The notes under the pieces are model-generated. The model worked only from the letters and a program-made list of their open reading frames with translations. It was not told the DNA's origin and did not search any database. Below are positions 1 to 8,863 of a stretch of DNA of 64,000 bases, piece after piece. Numbering within the stretch: position 1 is the stretch's first letter; every line of letters starts with the position of its first letter. A program made the position numbers and the translations under genes. Source of the stretch: Nocardia nova SH22a (GTDB lineage: Bacteria > Actinomycetota > Actinomycetes > Mycobacteriales > Mycobacteriaceae); assembly GCF_000523235.1 (NCBI RefSeq), contig NZ_CP006850.1, positions 8,284,533 to 8,348,532 of the forward strand, given 5' to 3'.

Positions 1-631
1 TCAGCTCGTCCCAGTTCTCGGCGGTCAACCGGAAGATCCCGGCACCCGAGCGCTCGGTGTCGGTGCGCCTCGCATCGGCGGCCGAATCATCGTCGGCGGC
101 GGTGTCCCCGGAATCCTGCTGATCTTCCTGTGCCACCGCCCCTTCGCCCCCGACTTTGCCGACCGCCTTGGCGAATCCGGTCGCGAGTTTCGCGCGGAGT
201 TTGTTGTCGCCGATACCGATCGAGCAGGTGAGATTCAATTCCGCTATGGCGCTGCGTATTTCGCGAGCCAGCTCCTCGGGATCATCGACATCGGCGGCCA
301 GGAACGCCTCGTCCCAGCCCAGCACCTCCACCCGCACCGGGAAGCGCCGCAGCACCTCCATCACCTCGTCGGACGCCTCTTCGTAGGTCGTCATGTCCAG
401 CGGCAGGAAGACCCCTTCCGGGCATTTGCGCAGCGCCGAACGCAGGGGCATCCCGGCCCGCACCCCGAAGGCACGCGCGGGATAGGACGCGCAGGTCACC
501 ACCTTGCGGGCCTCGTTGGGATCGCCGTTACCGCCGACGATCACCGGCAACCCGCGCAGCTCGGGATGACGGCGGAACTCCACCGCCGCCTGGAATTGGT
601 CGAGGTCGACATGGAACAGCCACCTGGCCAC
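1..631 (-). CDS. dinB: DNA polymerase IV, Y family (partial, 3' end outside window)
   Basis: This is a translesion DNA polymerase of the Y family; 210 codons are present and the rest lies left of the window. The N-terminus reads ARWLFHVDLDQF, the palm motif with the first catalytic Asp. VLGWDEAFL near residue 102 supplies the second acidic metal ligands. CSIGIGDNKLRAKLATG follows, the Y-family nucleotide-positioning element. An acidic Asp/Ala/Gln-rich insert at about residues 157-190 interrupts the fold before FRLTAENWDEL. The start is a GTG at 631, chosen because it places the family N-terminus correctly; no strong ribosome binding site is visible. The next gene is divergent. Confidence 0.85.
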   Translation of the reverse strand, partial: MARWLFHVDLDQFQAAVEFRRHPELRGLPVIVGGNGDPNEARKVVTCASYPARAFGVRAGMPLRSALRKCPEGVFLPLDMTTYEEASDEVMEVLRRFPVRVEVLGWDEAFLAADVDDPEELAREIRSAIAELNLTCSIGIGDNKLRAKLATGFAKAVGKVGGEGAVAQEDQQDSGDTAADDDSAADARRTDTERSGAGIFRLTAENWDEL

Positions 632-740
632 GCCTGTAGTTCATACCGCACCGGACCGACAGCCGGACGAACTTCCCAGGTAGGGAGGCCGTCCCGAGAT
701 CTCCACGCCGCTCCTTCTGTACCTGATCACTGCCGGGGCC

Positions 741-763
741 TGTAATACAAATCGTGTTACACT
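741..763 (+). promoter_or_regulatory. Toxin-antitoxin operator and -10 box
   Basis: An inverted repeat, TGTAATAC-N5-GTGTTACA (7 of 8 paired), spans 741-761. It overlaps a -10-like TACACT at 758-763. The antitoxin ATG is at 771, about seven bases after the -10 box, so the message is probably leaderless. The antitoxin has a ribbon-helix-helix DNA-binding domain, so autorepression here is the natural inference. Confidence 0.55.
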
Positions 764-770
764 ACGAAGT

Positions 771-995
771 ATGGGCGCGCTGAACGTAAGAACCGATGAC
801 GCGATGGAAAAAGCACTATCCGCCCTCACCGAGGAGGGCCGCACCCGCTCGGAGGCGGTCCGCTACGCGCTGCTGCACACTTACAAGGAGCTGCTGCTGC
901 AGCAGGCCACGGCCGACGCGGAGCGGCTGGAGAACGACACCGCGGACCGCGCCGAAATGCTGGCGATTCAGCGATTCATGGGCGTCGCGGAGTGA
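771..995 (+). CDS. Ribbon-helix-helix antitoxin (MazE-like)
   Basis: This 74-residue protein should be the antitoxin of a type II pair. The N-terminal LNVRTDDAMEKALSAL... segment followed by RTRSEAVRYALL has the strand-helix-helix pattern of a MetJ/Arc (RHH) DNA-binding domain. The acidic Ala/Glu-rich C-terminus is the part that normally wraps the toxin. Its stop overlaps the start of the MazF-like gene (GTGA, 992-995), so the two are translationally coupled. It probably represses its own promoter through the palindrome at 741-761. Confidence 0.8.
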   Translation: MGALNVRTDDAMEKALSALTEEGRTRSEAVRYALLHTYKELLLQQATADAERLENDTADRAEMLAIQRFMGVAE

Positions 996-1312
996 TCTTT
1001 CGGGGGGCAATCTACGAAATAAGAGCTCTGCCCGGGGCTCGGGGGCATGAGCAGCGAGGTAATCGCTACTGCGTTGTCATCCAATCCGACCGATTCGCAT
1101 CCAGTACCGTCATCGTCGCTCTGACATCGACGGGCGCCGGACCTGCGATCTACCGCCCAGAGATCGAATTCGACGGCACCAGCACCAGAATTCTGACCGA
1201 TCAGATCTTCACCGTCACGCCGGAGCGTCTCGGAGAATTCAAGGGGTCGCTGAGCGGGCAGGAACTATCCGAACTCGACCGAGCCTTGATGCTGAAGCTC
1301 GGATTGTTCTGA
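992..1312 (+). CDS. MazF/PemK-family toxin (endoribonuclease)
   Basis: This 106-residue protein has the PemK/MazF fold signature. It begins IFRGAIYEIR (RGxIY element), then has GNRYCVVIQSD (the RPxVVVQ-like strand) and SSTVIVALTST (the TVIVxPxTS-like strand). The C-terminus SGQELSELDRALMLKLGL matches the terminal helix of the family. MazF toxins cleave single-stranded RNA at short motifs; the target of this one cannot be read from sequence. The start is a GTG overlapping the antitoxin stop. The usual Pro after the first RG is absent, which is tolerated in the family. Confidence 0.85.
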   Translation: MIFRGAIYEIRALPGARGHEQRGNRYCVVIQSDRFASSTVIVALTSTGAGPAIYRPEIEFDGTSTRILTDQIFTVTPERLGEFKGSLSGQELSELDRALMLKLGLF

Positions 1313-1395
1313 TCGAGGTCGTCATCCAGACAGTGAACGTAAGCCCCTGCGCGGCAAGGAAACACCGCACTGAAACGACCACGAAGGAAGTGCTC

Positions 1396-1929
1396 ATGGA
1401 CACGTCGATACACACCGAATCGGCCACCATCGGTGATACCCCACCGGCATCCGGCACCGGCCAGCCTGCCGAATCCGCAACCCTCACCATCGAGCAGGCA
1501 CGCGCGGTGCTGGCCGCACAACCGTTCGCTCGACACGTCGGCACCGAGATCACCGAGTTCGCGGGCGGCGCAGCCACATTGGTCATCGATCTGCGCGCCG
1601 AACACGCGCAGCAGTTCGGCTTCGTCCACGGCGGCGTCCTGGCGTATCTGGCCGACAACGCGCTGACCTTCGCCGCCGGTTCCGCCCTCGGCCCGAACGT
1701 GCTGACCGGCGGTTTCACCATCACCTACCTGCGCCCCGCCCGAGGTGAACGACTCCGGGCCACGGCGGCCGTCACCGACGCGACCCGCAGCCAGGCCGTG
1801 GCGCGCTGCGAGATCTATTGCGACAGTGACGGTTCCAGCACGCTCTGCGCGGTCGCCCAGGGCACGACGCGTGCGGTGGATCGCGCGCTGCCGACCACCG
1901 GTGATCCCAGCGCTTCGGCCACATCCTGA
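1396..1929 (+). CDS. PaaI-type hotdog-fold thioesterase
   Basis: This 177-residue protein is predicted to hydrolyse acyl- or phenylacetyl-CoA-type thioesters in the cytoplasm. The hotdog core covers about residues 35-160, with FGFVHGGVLAYLADNALTFA as the HGG...LAD active-site helix and a conserved ITYLRPARGERL strand. The first 30 residues are Ser/Thr/Pro-rich and outside the fold. ATG 1396 is preferred over an in-frame upstream start because GAAGGAAG lies just 5' of it. The gene stands alone between the toxin gene and a DUF1707 gene. The substrate is unknown. Confidence 0.8.
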   Translation: MDTSIHTESATIGDTPPASGTGQPAESATLTIEQARAVLAAQPFARHVGTEITEFAGGAATLVIDLRAEHAQQFGFVHGGVLAYLADNALTFAAGSALGPNVLTGGFTITYLRPARGERLRATAAVTDATRSQAVARCEIYCDSDGSSTLCAVAQGTTRAVDRALPTTGDPSASATS

Positions 1930-2093
1930 CGCGCACCGACCTCTCTGCCGGGGAGTCACCGGCGTACCGAACCACGGCGGTTCCGGTTCCCGGCGCAACC
2001 GGACAGCCCGTACGACAGCGCCGGGACGACCGGCGATGTCGGAGAGTTCCACCGGTCGTAGGATTTCGGCATCGCAATCAAGAGGATGTGCCG

Positions 2094-2708
2094 ATGACCG
2101 AACCACCGGATGGCAACCAGGAACCGGCCCGCAATCTGCCCGCCGCGCCCGTGCGCATCACCGATCACGAGCGCGCCCAGGTCGCCCGGCAGCTCGATCT
2201 GGCACTGGGCGACGGCTCCCTCGATCTCTCCGAACTCGATCAGCGCCTCGCCGCCGTCTATTCCGCGCGCACCCGTGCGGAACTGACGGCCGTCACCGCC
2301 GATCTGCCGGTGGCCGCCGCCGGTGAACCACTGGTCCTGACCACGATCAGCGGATCGCTGCGCAAGGACGGCCGGTGGGTCGTGCCCACCGAGATCACCG
2401 CCACCGCGGCATCGGGCTCGGTCCGGCTGGATTTCACCGAGGCGATCTGCCCGCATCCGCTCGTCGAACTGCATATCGGCGTCGCCTCCGGCAGCGTGCG
2501 ATTGACCGTCCCGCGCGGCTGGACAGTGGACCTCGACCGCGTCGCCATCGCCAGCGGCAGCGCCAAGGACAAGACCGACAGCCCACTACCCGGATATCCG
2601 ACCGTGCGAGTGGCCGGTTCGATCGGCTCGGGCTCGATCCGTGCCCAGAACCCCAAGCCGCCACGACGCTCCTTCTGGGCCTGGTTACTGCGCCGCCCCC
2701 GCGGATAG
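2094..2708 (+). CDS. DUF1707 domain protein
   Basis: This is a 204-residue cytoplasmic protein. Residues of about 20-70 (RITDHERAQVARQLDLALGDGSLDLSELDQRLAAVY) form the DUF1707 domain, a short SHOCT-like helical module common in actinobacteria. The C-terminal half is strand-rich with repeated ASGSVRL motifs, like the adhesin-type beta domains often attached to DUF1707. There is no transmembrane helix, but the C-terminus is strongly basic (PPRRSFWAWLLRRPRG) and could bind membranes. ATG 2094 is chosen over GTG 2088 because AAGAGGA is correctly spaced before it. Its biochemical function is unknown. Confidence 0.7.
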   Translation: MTEPPDGNQEPARNLPAAPVRITDHERAQVARQLDLALGDGSLDLSELDQRLAAVYSARTRAELTAVTADLPVAAAGEPLVLTTISGSLRKDGRWVVPTEITATAASGSVRLDFTEAICPHPLVELHIGVASGSVRLTVPRGWTVDLDRVAIASGSAKDKTDSPLPGYPTVRVAGSIGSGSIRAQNPKPPRRSFWAWLLRRPRG

Positions 2709-2781
2709 CGGGATACGCCCGCCGGTCTCGCCGTCGGCGCGATACCTCGAATCCTCGGCACATACGGGGTCGTTGCACGAA

Positions 2782-2812
2782 AAGGGCCGTACCCCAGTGG
2801 GATACGGCCCTT
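2782..2812. terminator. Bidirectional terminator between DUF1707 gene and lon
   Basis: A 10-bp perfect stem, AAGGGCCGTA (2782-2791) with TACGGCCCTT (2803-2812), lies between two convergent genes. On the minus strand the hairpin runs straight into TTTT, a Rho-independent terminator for lon. On the plus strand the T tract is weak. Confidence 0.75.
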
Positions 2813-2822
2813 CTGCTCGTGA

Positions 2823-5282
2823 TCAGGCGGTCGCGGCGAACGCCGGGTACGCCGGTTCGGCCACCGGTTCGATGGCGTAGGCCAGGATGTCGGCCACGTC
2901 GGCGACGGGGCGGACGTCCAGGCTTTCCAGGACCTCGGCCGGGACCTCGTCCAGATCCGGCTCGTTGCGGGCCGGGATGAACACGGTCTTCAGTCCGGCA
3001 CGCTGGGCGGCGAGCAGCTTCTGCTTCACACCGCCGATCGGCAGCACCCGGCCGTTCAGTGTGACCTCACCGGTCATACCGACATCACCGCGGACCTGCC
3101 GTCCCAGTGCCAGCGACACCAGGGCGGTGACCATGGTGACACCCGCGGACGGACCGTCCTTGGGCACGGCACCGGCCGGGAAGTGGATGTGGATGTTGCG
3201 ATCCAGCACCTCTCCAGGGATGCCGATCTCCTCCAGATGCGAGCGGACGTAGGTCAGCGCGATCTGTGCGGACTCCTTCATCACATCGCCCAGCTGTCCG
3301 GTCAGGGTCAGCGATCGCTCACCCTCGGCGGCGTTGGCCTCGATGTAGAGGACATCGCCACCGGCGCCGGTCACCGCCAGTCCGGTCGCCACACCGGGGA
3401 CCGAGGTGCGCTCGACCGAGTCCGGGGTGAAGCGCGGACGACCCAGGTAGTCCTTCAGATCGCCGAGCCCGATCACCAGTGGCTCGGAAGTTCCTGCGAC
3501 GACCGACTTTCCACCGGCCGCGAGGGAATCGTAACCGAGCTCCGGATCGTAACCCAGGTCGATCACCGTGGCGTTCGAATCCTCGCCCGCCGCAACGGTT
3601 TCCACGCCGAGTTCGTCCTGCGACAGCTTGGTCGCCGCCTTGCGCAACGCCTTCGCGAGCAATCGCTCCAGCTGTCGCACACCGGCTTCCCGGGTGTAGT
3701 TCGCCGCGATCTCACGCAGCGACTCGTCGGTGAACGAAACCTCCTGCGCGGTCAGCGCATTGCGTTCCAGCTGCCGGGGCACCAGGAAGTCGCGGGCGAT
3801 GGCGACCTTGTCGTCCTCGGTGTAACCGTCGACGGTGATCAGTTCCATACGGTCCAGCAGCGGGCCGGGAATGGTCTCCATGACATTCGCGGTCGCGATG
3901 AACAGCACATCGGACAGATCCAGGTCCAGATCCAGGTAGTGATCGCGGAAGGTGTGGTTCTGCGCGGGATCCAGCACCTCCAGCAGCGCGGCCGCCGGGT
4001 CGCCCCGGAAGTCCGAGCCCACCTTGTCGATCTCGTCCAGCAGGACGACGGGATTCATCGAACCCGCCTCCTTGATCGCGCGGACGATCCGGCCCGGCAG
4101 CGCGCCGACGTAGGTGCGGCGATGACCACGGATCTCGGCCTCGTCGCGCACACCGCCGAGGGCCACGCGCACGAACTTGCGGCCCAGCGCCCGCGCCACA
4201 CTCTCACCCAGCGAGGTCTTACCCACACCGGGAGGACCGGCCAGCACCATCACGGCGCCGGACCCGCGACCGCCGACGACCTCCAGACCGCGAGCGGCCC
4301 GGCGGGCACGCACGGCCAGGTATTCGACCATCCGGTCCTTGACCTCGTCCAGGCCGTGGTGATCGGCGTCGAGCACGGCCCGCGCGGCCGAAATATCGGT
4401 GCTGTCGGTGGTTTTCACCGACCACGGCAGATCCAGCACGGTGTCGAGCCAGGTCCGGATCCAGCCGGATTCCGGGCTCTGCTCACTGCTGTGCTCGAGC
4501 CGGTCGACCTCGCGCAGCGCGGCCTCGCGGACCTTCTCCGGCAGATCGGCGTTCTCCACCCGGGTGCGGTAGTCGTCCGCACCGTCGGGTTCGCCCTCGC
4601 CCAGCTCCTTGCGAATCGCATTGAGCTGCTGGCGCAGCAGGAACTCACGCTGGGACTTCTCCAGCCCCTCGCGCACGTCCTCGCTGATCTTCTCGGTGAC
4701 CTCGGCCTCGGCGATGTAGTCCTTGGTCCAGGCGATCAGAGTGGTCAGCCGGGTTTCGACATCGGGAGTGTCGAGCAGTTCGCGCTTCTGGTCATCGGTC
4801 AGGTACGGCGCGTAGCCCGCGGTGTCGGCCAGCGCCGACGGATCGGTCAGGCGGTTCACCACATCGATGACCTGCCACGCCTCCCGGCGCTGCAGGACCG
4901 AGACGACCAGCCGCTTGTATTCGGCCGCGAGCTCTTTCGTGTGCGCGTCGGGCGCGGGGGCGTCGACCGGTTCGGCCTCCACCCACAGCGCGGCGCCCGG
5001 CCCGGTGACACCGTGCCCGATCTTGGCGCGCTGTTCGGCCTTCAACACCGCCGCCGCCGCGCCACCGCGCATCCGGCCGACCTGTTCGATGGTCGCGATC
5101 ACACCGTAGGCGGCGTAACCCTCGTCCAAGCGCGGAGCGAGCAGCACGGATTCCGAGTTCGCGGCCCGCGCGGCATCGATGGCGGCCTGCGCCGACTCGT
5201 CGAGCTCGACAGGGACGACCATGCCCGGCAACACGACCGGATCGGTCAGGAACAGCACCGGCAGACGCTGTGGAGTACTCAC
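2823..5282 (-). CDS. lon: ATP-dependent Lon protease
   Basis: This 819-residue cytoplasmic AAA+ protease degrades misfolded and regulatory proteins. The domains in order are an N-terminal LON substrate-binding domain (about 1-210), a coiled linker, an AAA+ module with Walker [10 protein letters not shown] (about residue 350) and Walker [10 protein letters not shown], and the C-terminal peptidase with [10 protein letters not shown] (catalytic Ser about 707) and [10 protein letters not shown] (catalytic Lys about 750). GTG 5282 is taken as the start because GGAAGGGG lies eight bases upstream; an in-frame TTG further 5' is unlikely. A HAIR-type HspR operator lies at 5338-5358. The gene ends at a strong hairpin. 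Confidence 0.95.
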   Translation of the reverse strand: MSTPQRLPVLFLTDPVVLPGMVVPVELDESAQAAIDAARAANSESVLLAPRLDEGYAAYGVIATIEQVGRMRGGAAAAVLKAEQRAKIGHGVTGPGAALWVEAEPVDAPAPDAHTKELAAEYKRLVVSVLQRREAWQVIDVVNRLTDPSALADTAGYAPYLTDDQKRELLDTPDVETRLTTLIAWTKDYIAEAEVTEKISEDVREGLEKSQREFLLRQQLNAIRKELGEGEPDGADDYRTRVENADLPEKVREAALREVDRLEHSSEQSPESGWIRTWLDTVLDLPWSVKTTDSTDISAARAVLDADHHGLDEVKDRMVEYLAVRARRAARGLEVVGGRGSGAVMVLAGPPGVGKTSLGESVARALGRKFVRVALGGVRDEAEIRGHRRTYVGALPGRIVRAIKEAGSMNPVVLLDEIDKVGSDFRGDPAAALLEVLDPAQNHTFRDHYLDLDLDLSDVLFIATANVMETIPGPLLDRMELITVDGYTEDDKVAIARDFLVPRQLERNALTAQEVSFTDESLREIAANYTREAGVRQLERLLAKALRKAATKLSQDELGVETVAAGEDSNATVIDLGYDPELGYDSLAAGGKSVVAGTSEPLVIGLGDLKDYLGRPRFTPDSVERTSVPGVATGLAVTGAGGDVLYIEANAAEGERSLTLTGQLGDVMKESAQIALTYVRSHLEEIGIPGEVLDRNIHIHFPAGAVPKDGPSAGVTMVTALVSLALGRQVRGDVGMTGEVTLNGRVLPIGGVKQKLLAAQRAGLKTVFIPARNEPDLDEVPAEVLESLDVRPVADVADILAYAIEPVAEPAYPAFAATA

Positions 5283-5337
5283 AGATTCAGCCCCTTCCAA
5301 AGCATGCCCCGGATTCCTTCGGTTTTTCGCCTCCAGG

Positions 5338-5358
5338 GTTGAGCGTTATCTACTCAAC
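5338..5358 (-). promoter_or_regulatory. HAIR-type HspR operator upstream of lon
   Basis: On the minus strand this reads GTTGAGT-N7-GCTCAAC, an inverted repeat with the spacing of the HspR box HAIR (CTTGAGT-N7-ACTCAAG), 11 of 14 positions matching. It sits about 56 bp upstream of the lon start and touches the stop codon of the upstream regulator gene. HspR control of lon is known in Streptomyces; hspR itself is not in this window. Confidence 0.65.
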
Positions 5359-6224
5359 TACGAACCCTGCCGAGTTGTTCCATGTGCTTGTTCACCTGCG
5401 GCGAACGGTGCGTCCGCCCGATCCGGACCCACCCCGAAGAAACGCCGAGTGGGCTGATCGGCGGGGAGATACGCCTCGACCGCGAGTCCGCCGAGTGCGA
5501 GGTCGAAGGCCGCGTCGAAGGTGGTCACCGTGTTCACGAAACACAACTCCGTGCCCTGGTGTTCCAGCTCGATCCGCAATGCCACCGCCGATGGATCGGG
5601 CGGCTCCTCGACCGGGCCGAATGCGGCCAGCTCGGTGTACAGCGCGTGCAGGTAGGGATCGCCCCCGGCGGCCTGCCGGGCGAGGCGCGGCAGCAGGTGG
5701 GCTCGGATCTGCTCCGCGTTGCGCAGGCGGGGGACGAGCCCGTCGGGATGCAGGCCGAGCCGCATCATGTTCACCGGAGGGCGCAGCAGATCCGGCCGGA
5801 CGCGGTCGAACAGGACGCGCACCGCGTCGTTGGCCAGGATCAGATTCCACCGCCGGTCCACCGCGAGCGCCGGATACGGTTCGTAGGCCAGCAACACCTG
5901 CTGGACCGTCTCCCGGACCCGGGCCATATCCGGATCGGCGACCGGGGGATCCCGGAACACCGGCGCGTGCCCGGCCGCGACGAGCAGCCGATTGCGTTCG
6001 CGCAGTGGCACATCCAGCCGTTGCGCCAGATGCAGCACCATGGCGCTGCTGGGAATCGTGCGACCGGTCTCCACGAAACTGACATGCCTGGCCGAGACCT
6101 CCGCCTCGATGGCGAGATCCAGCTGACTGAGCCCGCGGCGATGCCGCCACTCGCGCAGCAGCTCACCGACCGGACGATCGATATCCACCCGCCGAGTCTG
6201 CGCCCGCGTCCGCGCGAATGCCAT
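5358..6224 (-). CDS. XRE-family regulator with MmyB-like ligand-binding domain
   Basis: This is a 288-residue transcription regulator. An N-terminal helix-turn-helix occupies about residues 15-70 (LLREWRHRRGLSQLDLAIEAEVSARHVSFVETGRT). It is followed by the MmyB-like domain (about 105-270), recognised by PYPALAVDRRWNLILAND and TELAAFGP...DPSAVALRIELEHQ. These PAS-like domains are thought to bind small or fatty-acyl ligands. ATG 6224 is used because it places the HTH at the normal distance. It is divergent from a SnoaL-like gene with only 49 bases between starts, so it probably controls that gene and itself. Confidence 0.8.
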   Translation of the reverse strand: MAFARTRAQTRRVDIDRPVGELLREWRHRRGLSQLDLAIEAEVSARHVSFVETGRTIPSSAMVLHLAQRLDVPLRERNRLLVAAGHAPVFRDPPVADPDMARVRETVQQVLLAYEPYPALAVDRRWNLILANDAVRVLFDRVRPDLLRPPVNMMRLGLHPDGLVPRLRNAEQIRAHLLPRLARQAAGGDPYLHALYTELAAFGPVEEPPDPSAVALRIELEHQGTELCFVNTVTTFDAAFDLALGGLAVEAYLPADQPTRRFFGVGPDRADAPFAAGEQAHGTTRQGS

Positions 6225-6273
6225 GACAACCCGGGTAATCGACAGCGGCGGCGCGGGCACGGACAGTCGTGCC

Positions 6274-6642
6274 ATGACCACAGAGCAGAACAAGCGACTC
6301 GTCGTGGACGGATTCCGTACCTTCGCGGCGGGCGACATCGAGGTACTGCGCGACCTGCTGCACGAGAACTTCATCGAACACAGCCCCGGCAACCCCAGCG
6401 GACGTGACGCGTTCATCGAGTTCATCGCCTCCGCGCCCGTCGCCGGAGCACGACTCGAACTCGCGCGGGTGATCGCCGAGGACGATCTGGTGGTCCTGCA
6501 CTACCGCATGCACACGCCGGAGGATCCGCGCGGAGTAGCCGTCGTGGACATCTGGCGCGTCGCGGACGGGCGGATCGCCGAGCACTGGGATGTCGTGCAA
6601 CCGGTGCCGAACTCCACCGAGATCCCGCACGGAATGTTCTGA
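6274..6642 (+). CDS. SnoaL-like / NTF2-fold protein
   Basis: This 122-residue protein of the NTF2-like superfamily (polyketide cyclase SnoaL-like) has the pattern NKRLVVDGFRTFAAGDIEVLRDLLHENFIEHSPG at the N-terminus, then VVDIWRVADGRIAEHWDVVQPVP at the C-terminus. The W-R---GRIAEHWD strand is diagnostic. Such proteins are isomerases, cyclases or small-molecule binders; the substrate cannot be told from sequence. The start ATG 6274 faces the MmyB-like regulator gene across a short shared promoter region, which suggests a regulator-target pair. Confidence 0.75.
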   Translation: MTTEQNKRLVVDGFRTFAAGDIEVLRDLLHENFIEHSPGNPSGRDAFIEFIASAPVAGARLELARVIAEDDLVVLHYRMHTPEDPRGVAVVDIWRVADGRIAEHWDVVQPVPNSTEIPHGMF

Positions 6643-6803
6643 CCGGCCGAACCCCTTGGGCCGCACGAGGTTCAGGGTCACAGCGATCGGCCTGTACCCG
6701 GGCACCATGAAGGCCGGTCCCTGGGTCTACTCGGGCAGCGCACCTTCCTGCCCTGATGGTGATGCTGCGCCTGGCGGTATACCCCTGCTCTAAACTCGTG
6801 CGG

Positions 6804-7559
6804 GTGGCGACCCACTCTGCGTCCGCACAGACCCCGGTCGGCGGGCGGCAGGCGCGCTGGCAGCCGCACAACGATCGGCGGCGGGAGCAGATCGTCGCGG
6901 CGCTGATCGAGTTGCTGGAGGAGTCGGCGGCCGGGGACGAGATTTCCATGCAGCAGATCGCGAAGCGGTCGGGACTGGCGAAATCGGTTGTGTATCGGCA
7001 GTTCTCGGGGCGGGACGAACTGGACCGGCGGGCGCGGAGCACGATCAGTGAGCAGTTCATCGATACCGTCGATACCGCGCTCGACATCTGGGACGGGTCG
7101 ATCCACCAGATCCTGCATCGCACGGTGGCGACGGTGGTGGACTGGATCACCGAGCACGCCCGGCTCTACGACTTCGTGCGCAGTGGGCCCGCGGTCGGCG
7201 ATCCGGACGATGTCGACGCGCTGAGCAGCATCAAGGCCACGATCGCCGCCCGCGCCCGGGCGCTGGTGACCGGGCTGGGCGGTGTGGTCGGCGTGGTGGA
7301 CGAACCCACCGCCGACACCATGACCTTCGCGATCGTGTCGATGACCGAGGCGACGGTGAGCCGCTGGGCCCGCGATCCACAACCGCTGCTCGGCCATGAC
7401 CGGCTGATCGCCGAGGTCGCGGGCTACGCCTGGAGTGTGCTCGATGGCGCGGCCCGTGCGCAGCGGGTGCTGCTGGATCCGGAACTACCGCTGATCGAGG
7501 TGATCAACGCCCTCGCCGACACGAGCGAGGATTCAGGCCGCCAGCCAGCCGACGAGTGA
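6804..7559 (+). CDS. TetR-family transcriptional regulator
   Basis: This 251-residue protein carries an N-terminal TetR helix-turn-helix at about residues 30-75 (RREQIVAALIELLEES...ISMQQIAKRSGLAKSVVYRQFSGRDEL). The C-terminal all-helical domain is of the type found in mycobacterial TetR proteins next to diiron oxygenases. GTG 6804 is preferred; a TAAACT -10 box at 6791-6796 would put transcription start at or next to this codon, giving a leaderless message. Its 3' end overlaps the convergent diiron oxygenase gene by 27 bases. That gene's promoter contains a palindrome at 8675-8695 that this protein could bind. Confidence 0.85.
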   Translation: MATHSASAQTPVGGRQARWQPHNDRRREQIVAALIELLEESAAGDEISMQQIAKRSGLAKSVVYRQFSGRDELDRRARSTISEQFIDTVDTALDIWDGSIHQILHRTVATVVDWITEHARLYDFVRSGPAVGDPDDVDALSSIKATIAARARALVTGLGGVVGVVDEPTADTMTFAIVSMTEATVSRWARDPQPLLGHDRLIAEVAGYAWSVLDGAARAQRVLLDPELPLIEVINALADTSEDSGRQPADE

Positions 7560-8573
7560 TCCGACGACCGGCAACCGCTCGGCCACCGCGGGACGGCGCC
7601 GCTCGGGTTCGCCCCGGTAGCGCGACTGTTCTCCGTCCACATGCAGCATCCGCCACAGTTTGCGGGTCACCGGATTCATCAGGCCCAGCTCATCCGCCAA
7701 TTTCCGCATATCGCCGAAGTAGCCCGCCAGGATCCGGCGCGAATGCGGCGAATTCCAGAACGCCTCGTCGATCACCTCGCGCGGAATGTCGAATTCCCGG
7801 GCGAACGAGGCCGGCGGCGCCATGATCTGCCCGGCCAGCCAGCGCATGGTGATCGGGAAGGCCAGCCCGCACAGGGCCTTTCCGGTCGGTCCCATCCGTT
7901 CGATGTGCACCTTCAGGAACTCTCCGGCGAAGGAAATGTGGCGGGCCTCCTCGGCGATGTGGATCTGCATGGTGCGCAGCACCGCCGGAGGCACCGTCTC
8001 GCCCTCGCGGATGACGGCCTTCTGGTAATGGTCGATCGGTTCCTCACCGGCGAGGATGCCGATGAAGAGAATGACGTGCGCGTAACCGCCCAGCACCCCG
8101 ATCAGCGGTGAGGTCGCGCGGAACAGCGGCCGCATCCCCGGAACGTCCACACCGATGCGGTTGATGAGCTCCTGGAACATCTGGATGTGGTTGCACTCTT
8201 CGGTCATCTCGTGCAGGCAGTACCGGAACTCCGGGGCTCCGTTGGGGAGCTTCATGATGTACTGCATCATCCCGCGGATCAGGATGCTCTCGAAGGCCGC
8301 GCCGACCTTGATCACGTTGGCCATGCGCCATTTGCCGATCTCGATCTGCCGTTCCAGCGGCTGCGACCGATACCACTCGGTAGCGCCCAGCGGATCGAGG
8401 TCGGGGGAGAGGACCCATCTCGGATCGTTCTGATCGATCGCCAGTTCCGGTGCGTCCCAGTCGATATCGAGATAGGGATCGAAATTGCGCTGAACCGACC
8501 CCTCGGACAGGATCGCCAGCGCCTCCCGGTACTCCGGGCCGAACAGATCACGACGTTCATGCGACAGCGTCAT
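7533..8573 (-). CDS. AurF-like diiron oxygenase
   Basis: This 346-residue helical protein resembles the p-aminobenzoate N-oxygenase (AurF)/ferritin-like diiron family. Metal ligands are visible as TEECNHIQMF (Glu and His) and IAEEARHISFA (EEARH), with further Glu residues in REFD... and the first helix. There is no signal peptide. The substrate is unknown; relatives occur widely in mycolic-acid bacteria and are often annotated as metal-dependent hydrolase or oxygenase. The convergent TetR gene overlaps its 3' end. A -35/-10 pair (TTGTAT-N16-TATATT on the minus strand, 8674-8701) surrounds a palindrome, so repression by that TetR is likely. Confidence 0.75.
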   Translation of the reverse strand: MTLSHERRDLFGPEYREALAILSEGSVQRNFDPYLDIDWDAPELAIDQNDPRWVLSPDLDPLGATEWYRSQPLERQIEIGKWRMANVIKVGAAFESILIRGMMQYIMKLPNGAPEFRYCLHEMTEECNHIQMFQELINRIGVDVPGMRPLFRATSPLIGVLGGYAHVILFIGILAGEEPIDHYQKAVIREGETVPPAVLRTMQIHIAEEARHISFAGEFLKVHIERMGPTGKALCGLAFPITMRWLAGQIMAPPASFAREFDIPREVIDEAFWNSPHSRRILAGYFGDMRKLADELGLMNPVTRKLWRMLHVDGEQSRYRGEPERRRPAVAERLPVVGSLVGWLAA

Positions 8574-8673
8574 CGATGTCTCCTTGCTCTGCGGGACACC
8601 CGATCGACCGGCCCGCCTCCGGACCGGACAATTCGCCGGTGACCGACACCACGTGGGTGGTTGACTCCAGAAT

Positions 8674-8701
8674 ATATGGGACTCACAGTCTCATACAATC
8701 C
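8674..8701 (-). promoter_or_regulatory. Promoter with embedded palindromic operator
   Basis: The inverted repeat TATGGGACT-CAC-AGTCTCATA (8675-8695, 8 of 9 pairs) lies between a minus-strand -35 TTGTAT and -10 TATATT spaced 16 bp. It is about 100 bp upstream of the diiron oxygenase start. The size and symmetry fit a TetR operator. Confidence 0.55.
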
Positions 8702-8863
8702 CCCCGGGCCCAGGAATTTGCCCGACGGCGACGGCGAGTCCGTCCCGCACCCGCGGTTCGCCGCGCCGACCTGCACAGCTACCGCCCCGCCGCATTGACA
8801 CCACTGGGCCCCGGTGAGAATGTGAGGGCCCAGTCAGCTCGCATGTCGCAAGGGGGATCCACG

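Noticed and set aside
156..386. 76-codon Ser/Arg-rich frame on the plus strand
   Set aside because: It lies inside the partial dinB gene on the opposite strand and has no supporting signal.
3183..5342. Long open frame of over 700 codons antisense to lon
   Set aside because: It is a shadow of lon caused by high GC; lon has clear domains and a ribosome binding site.
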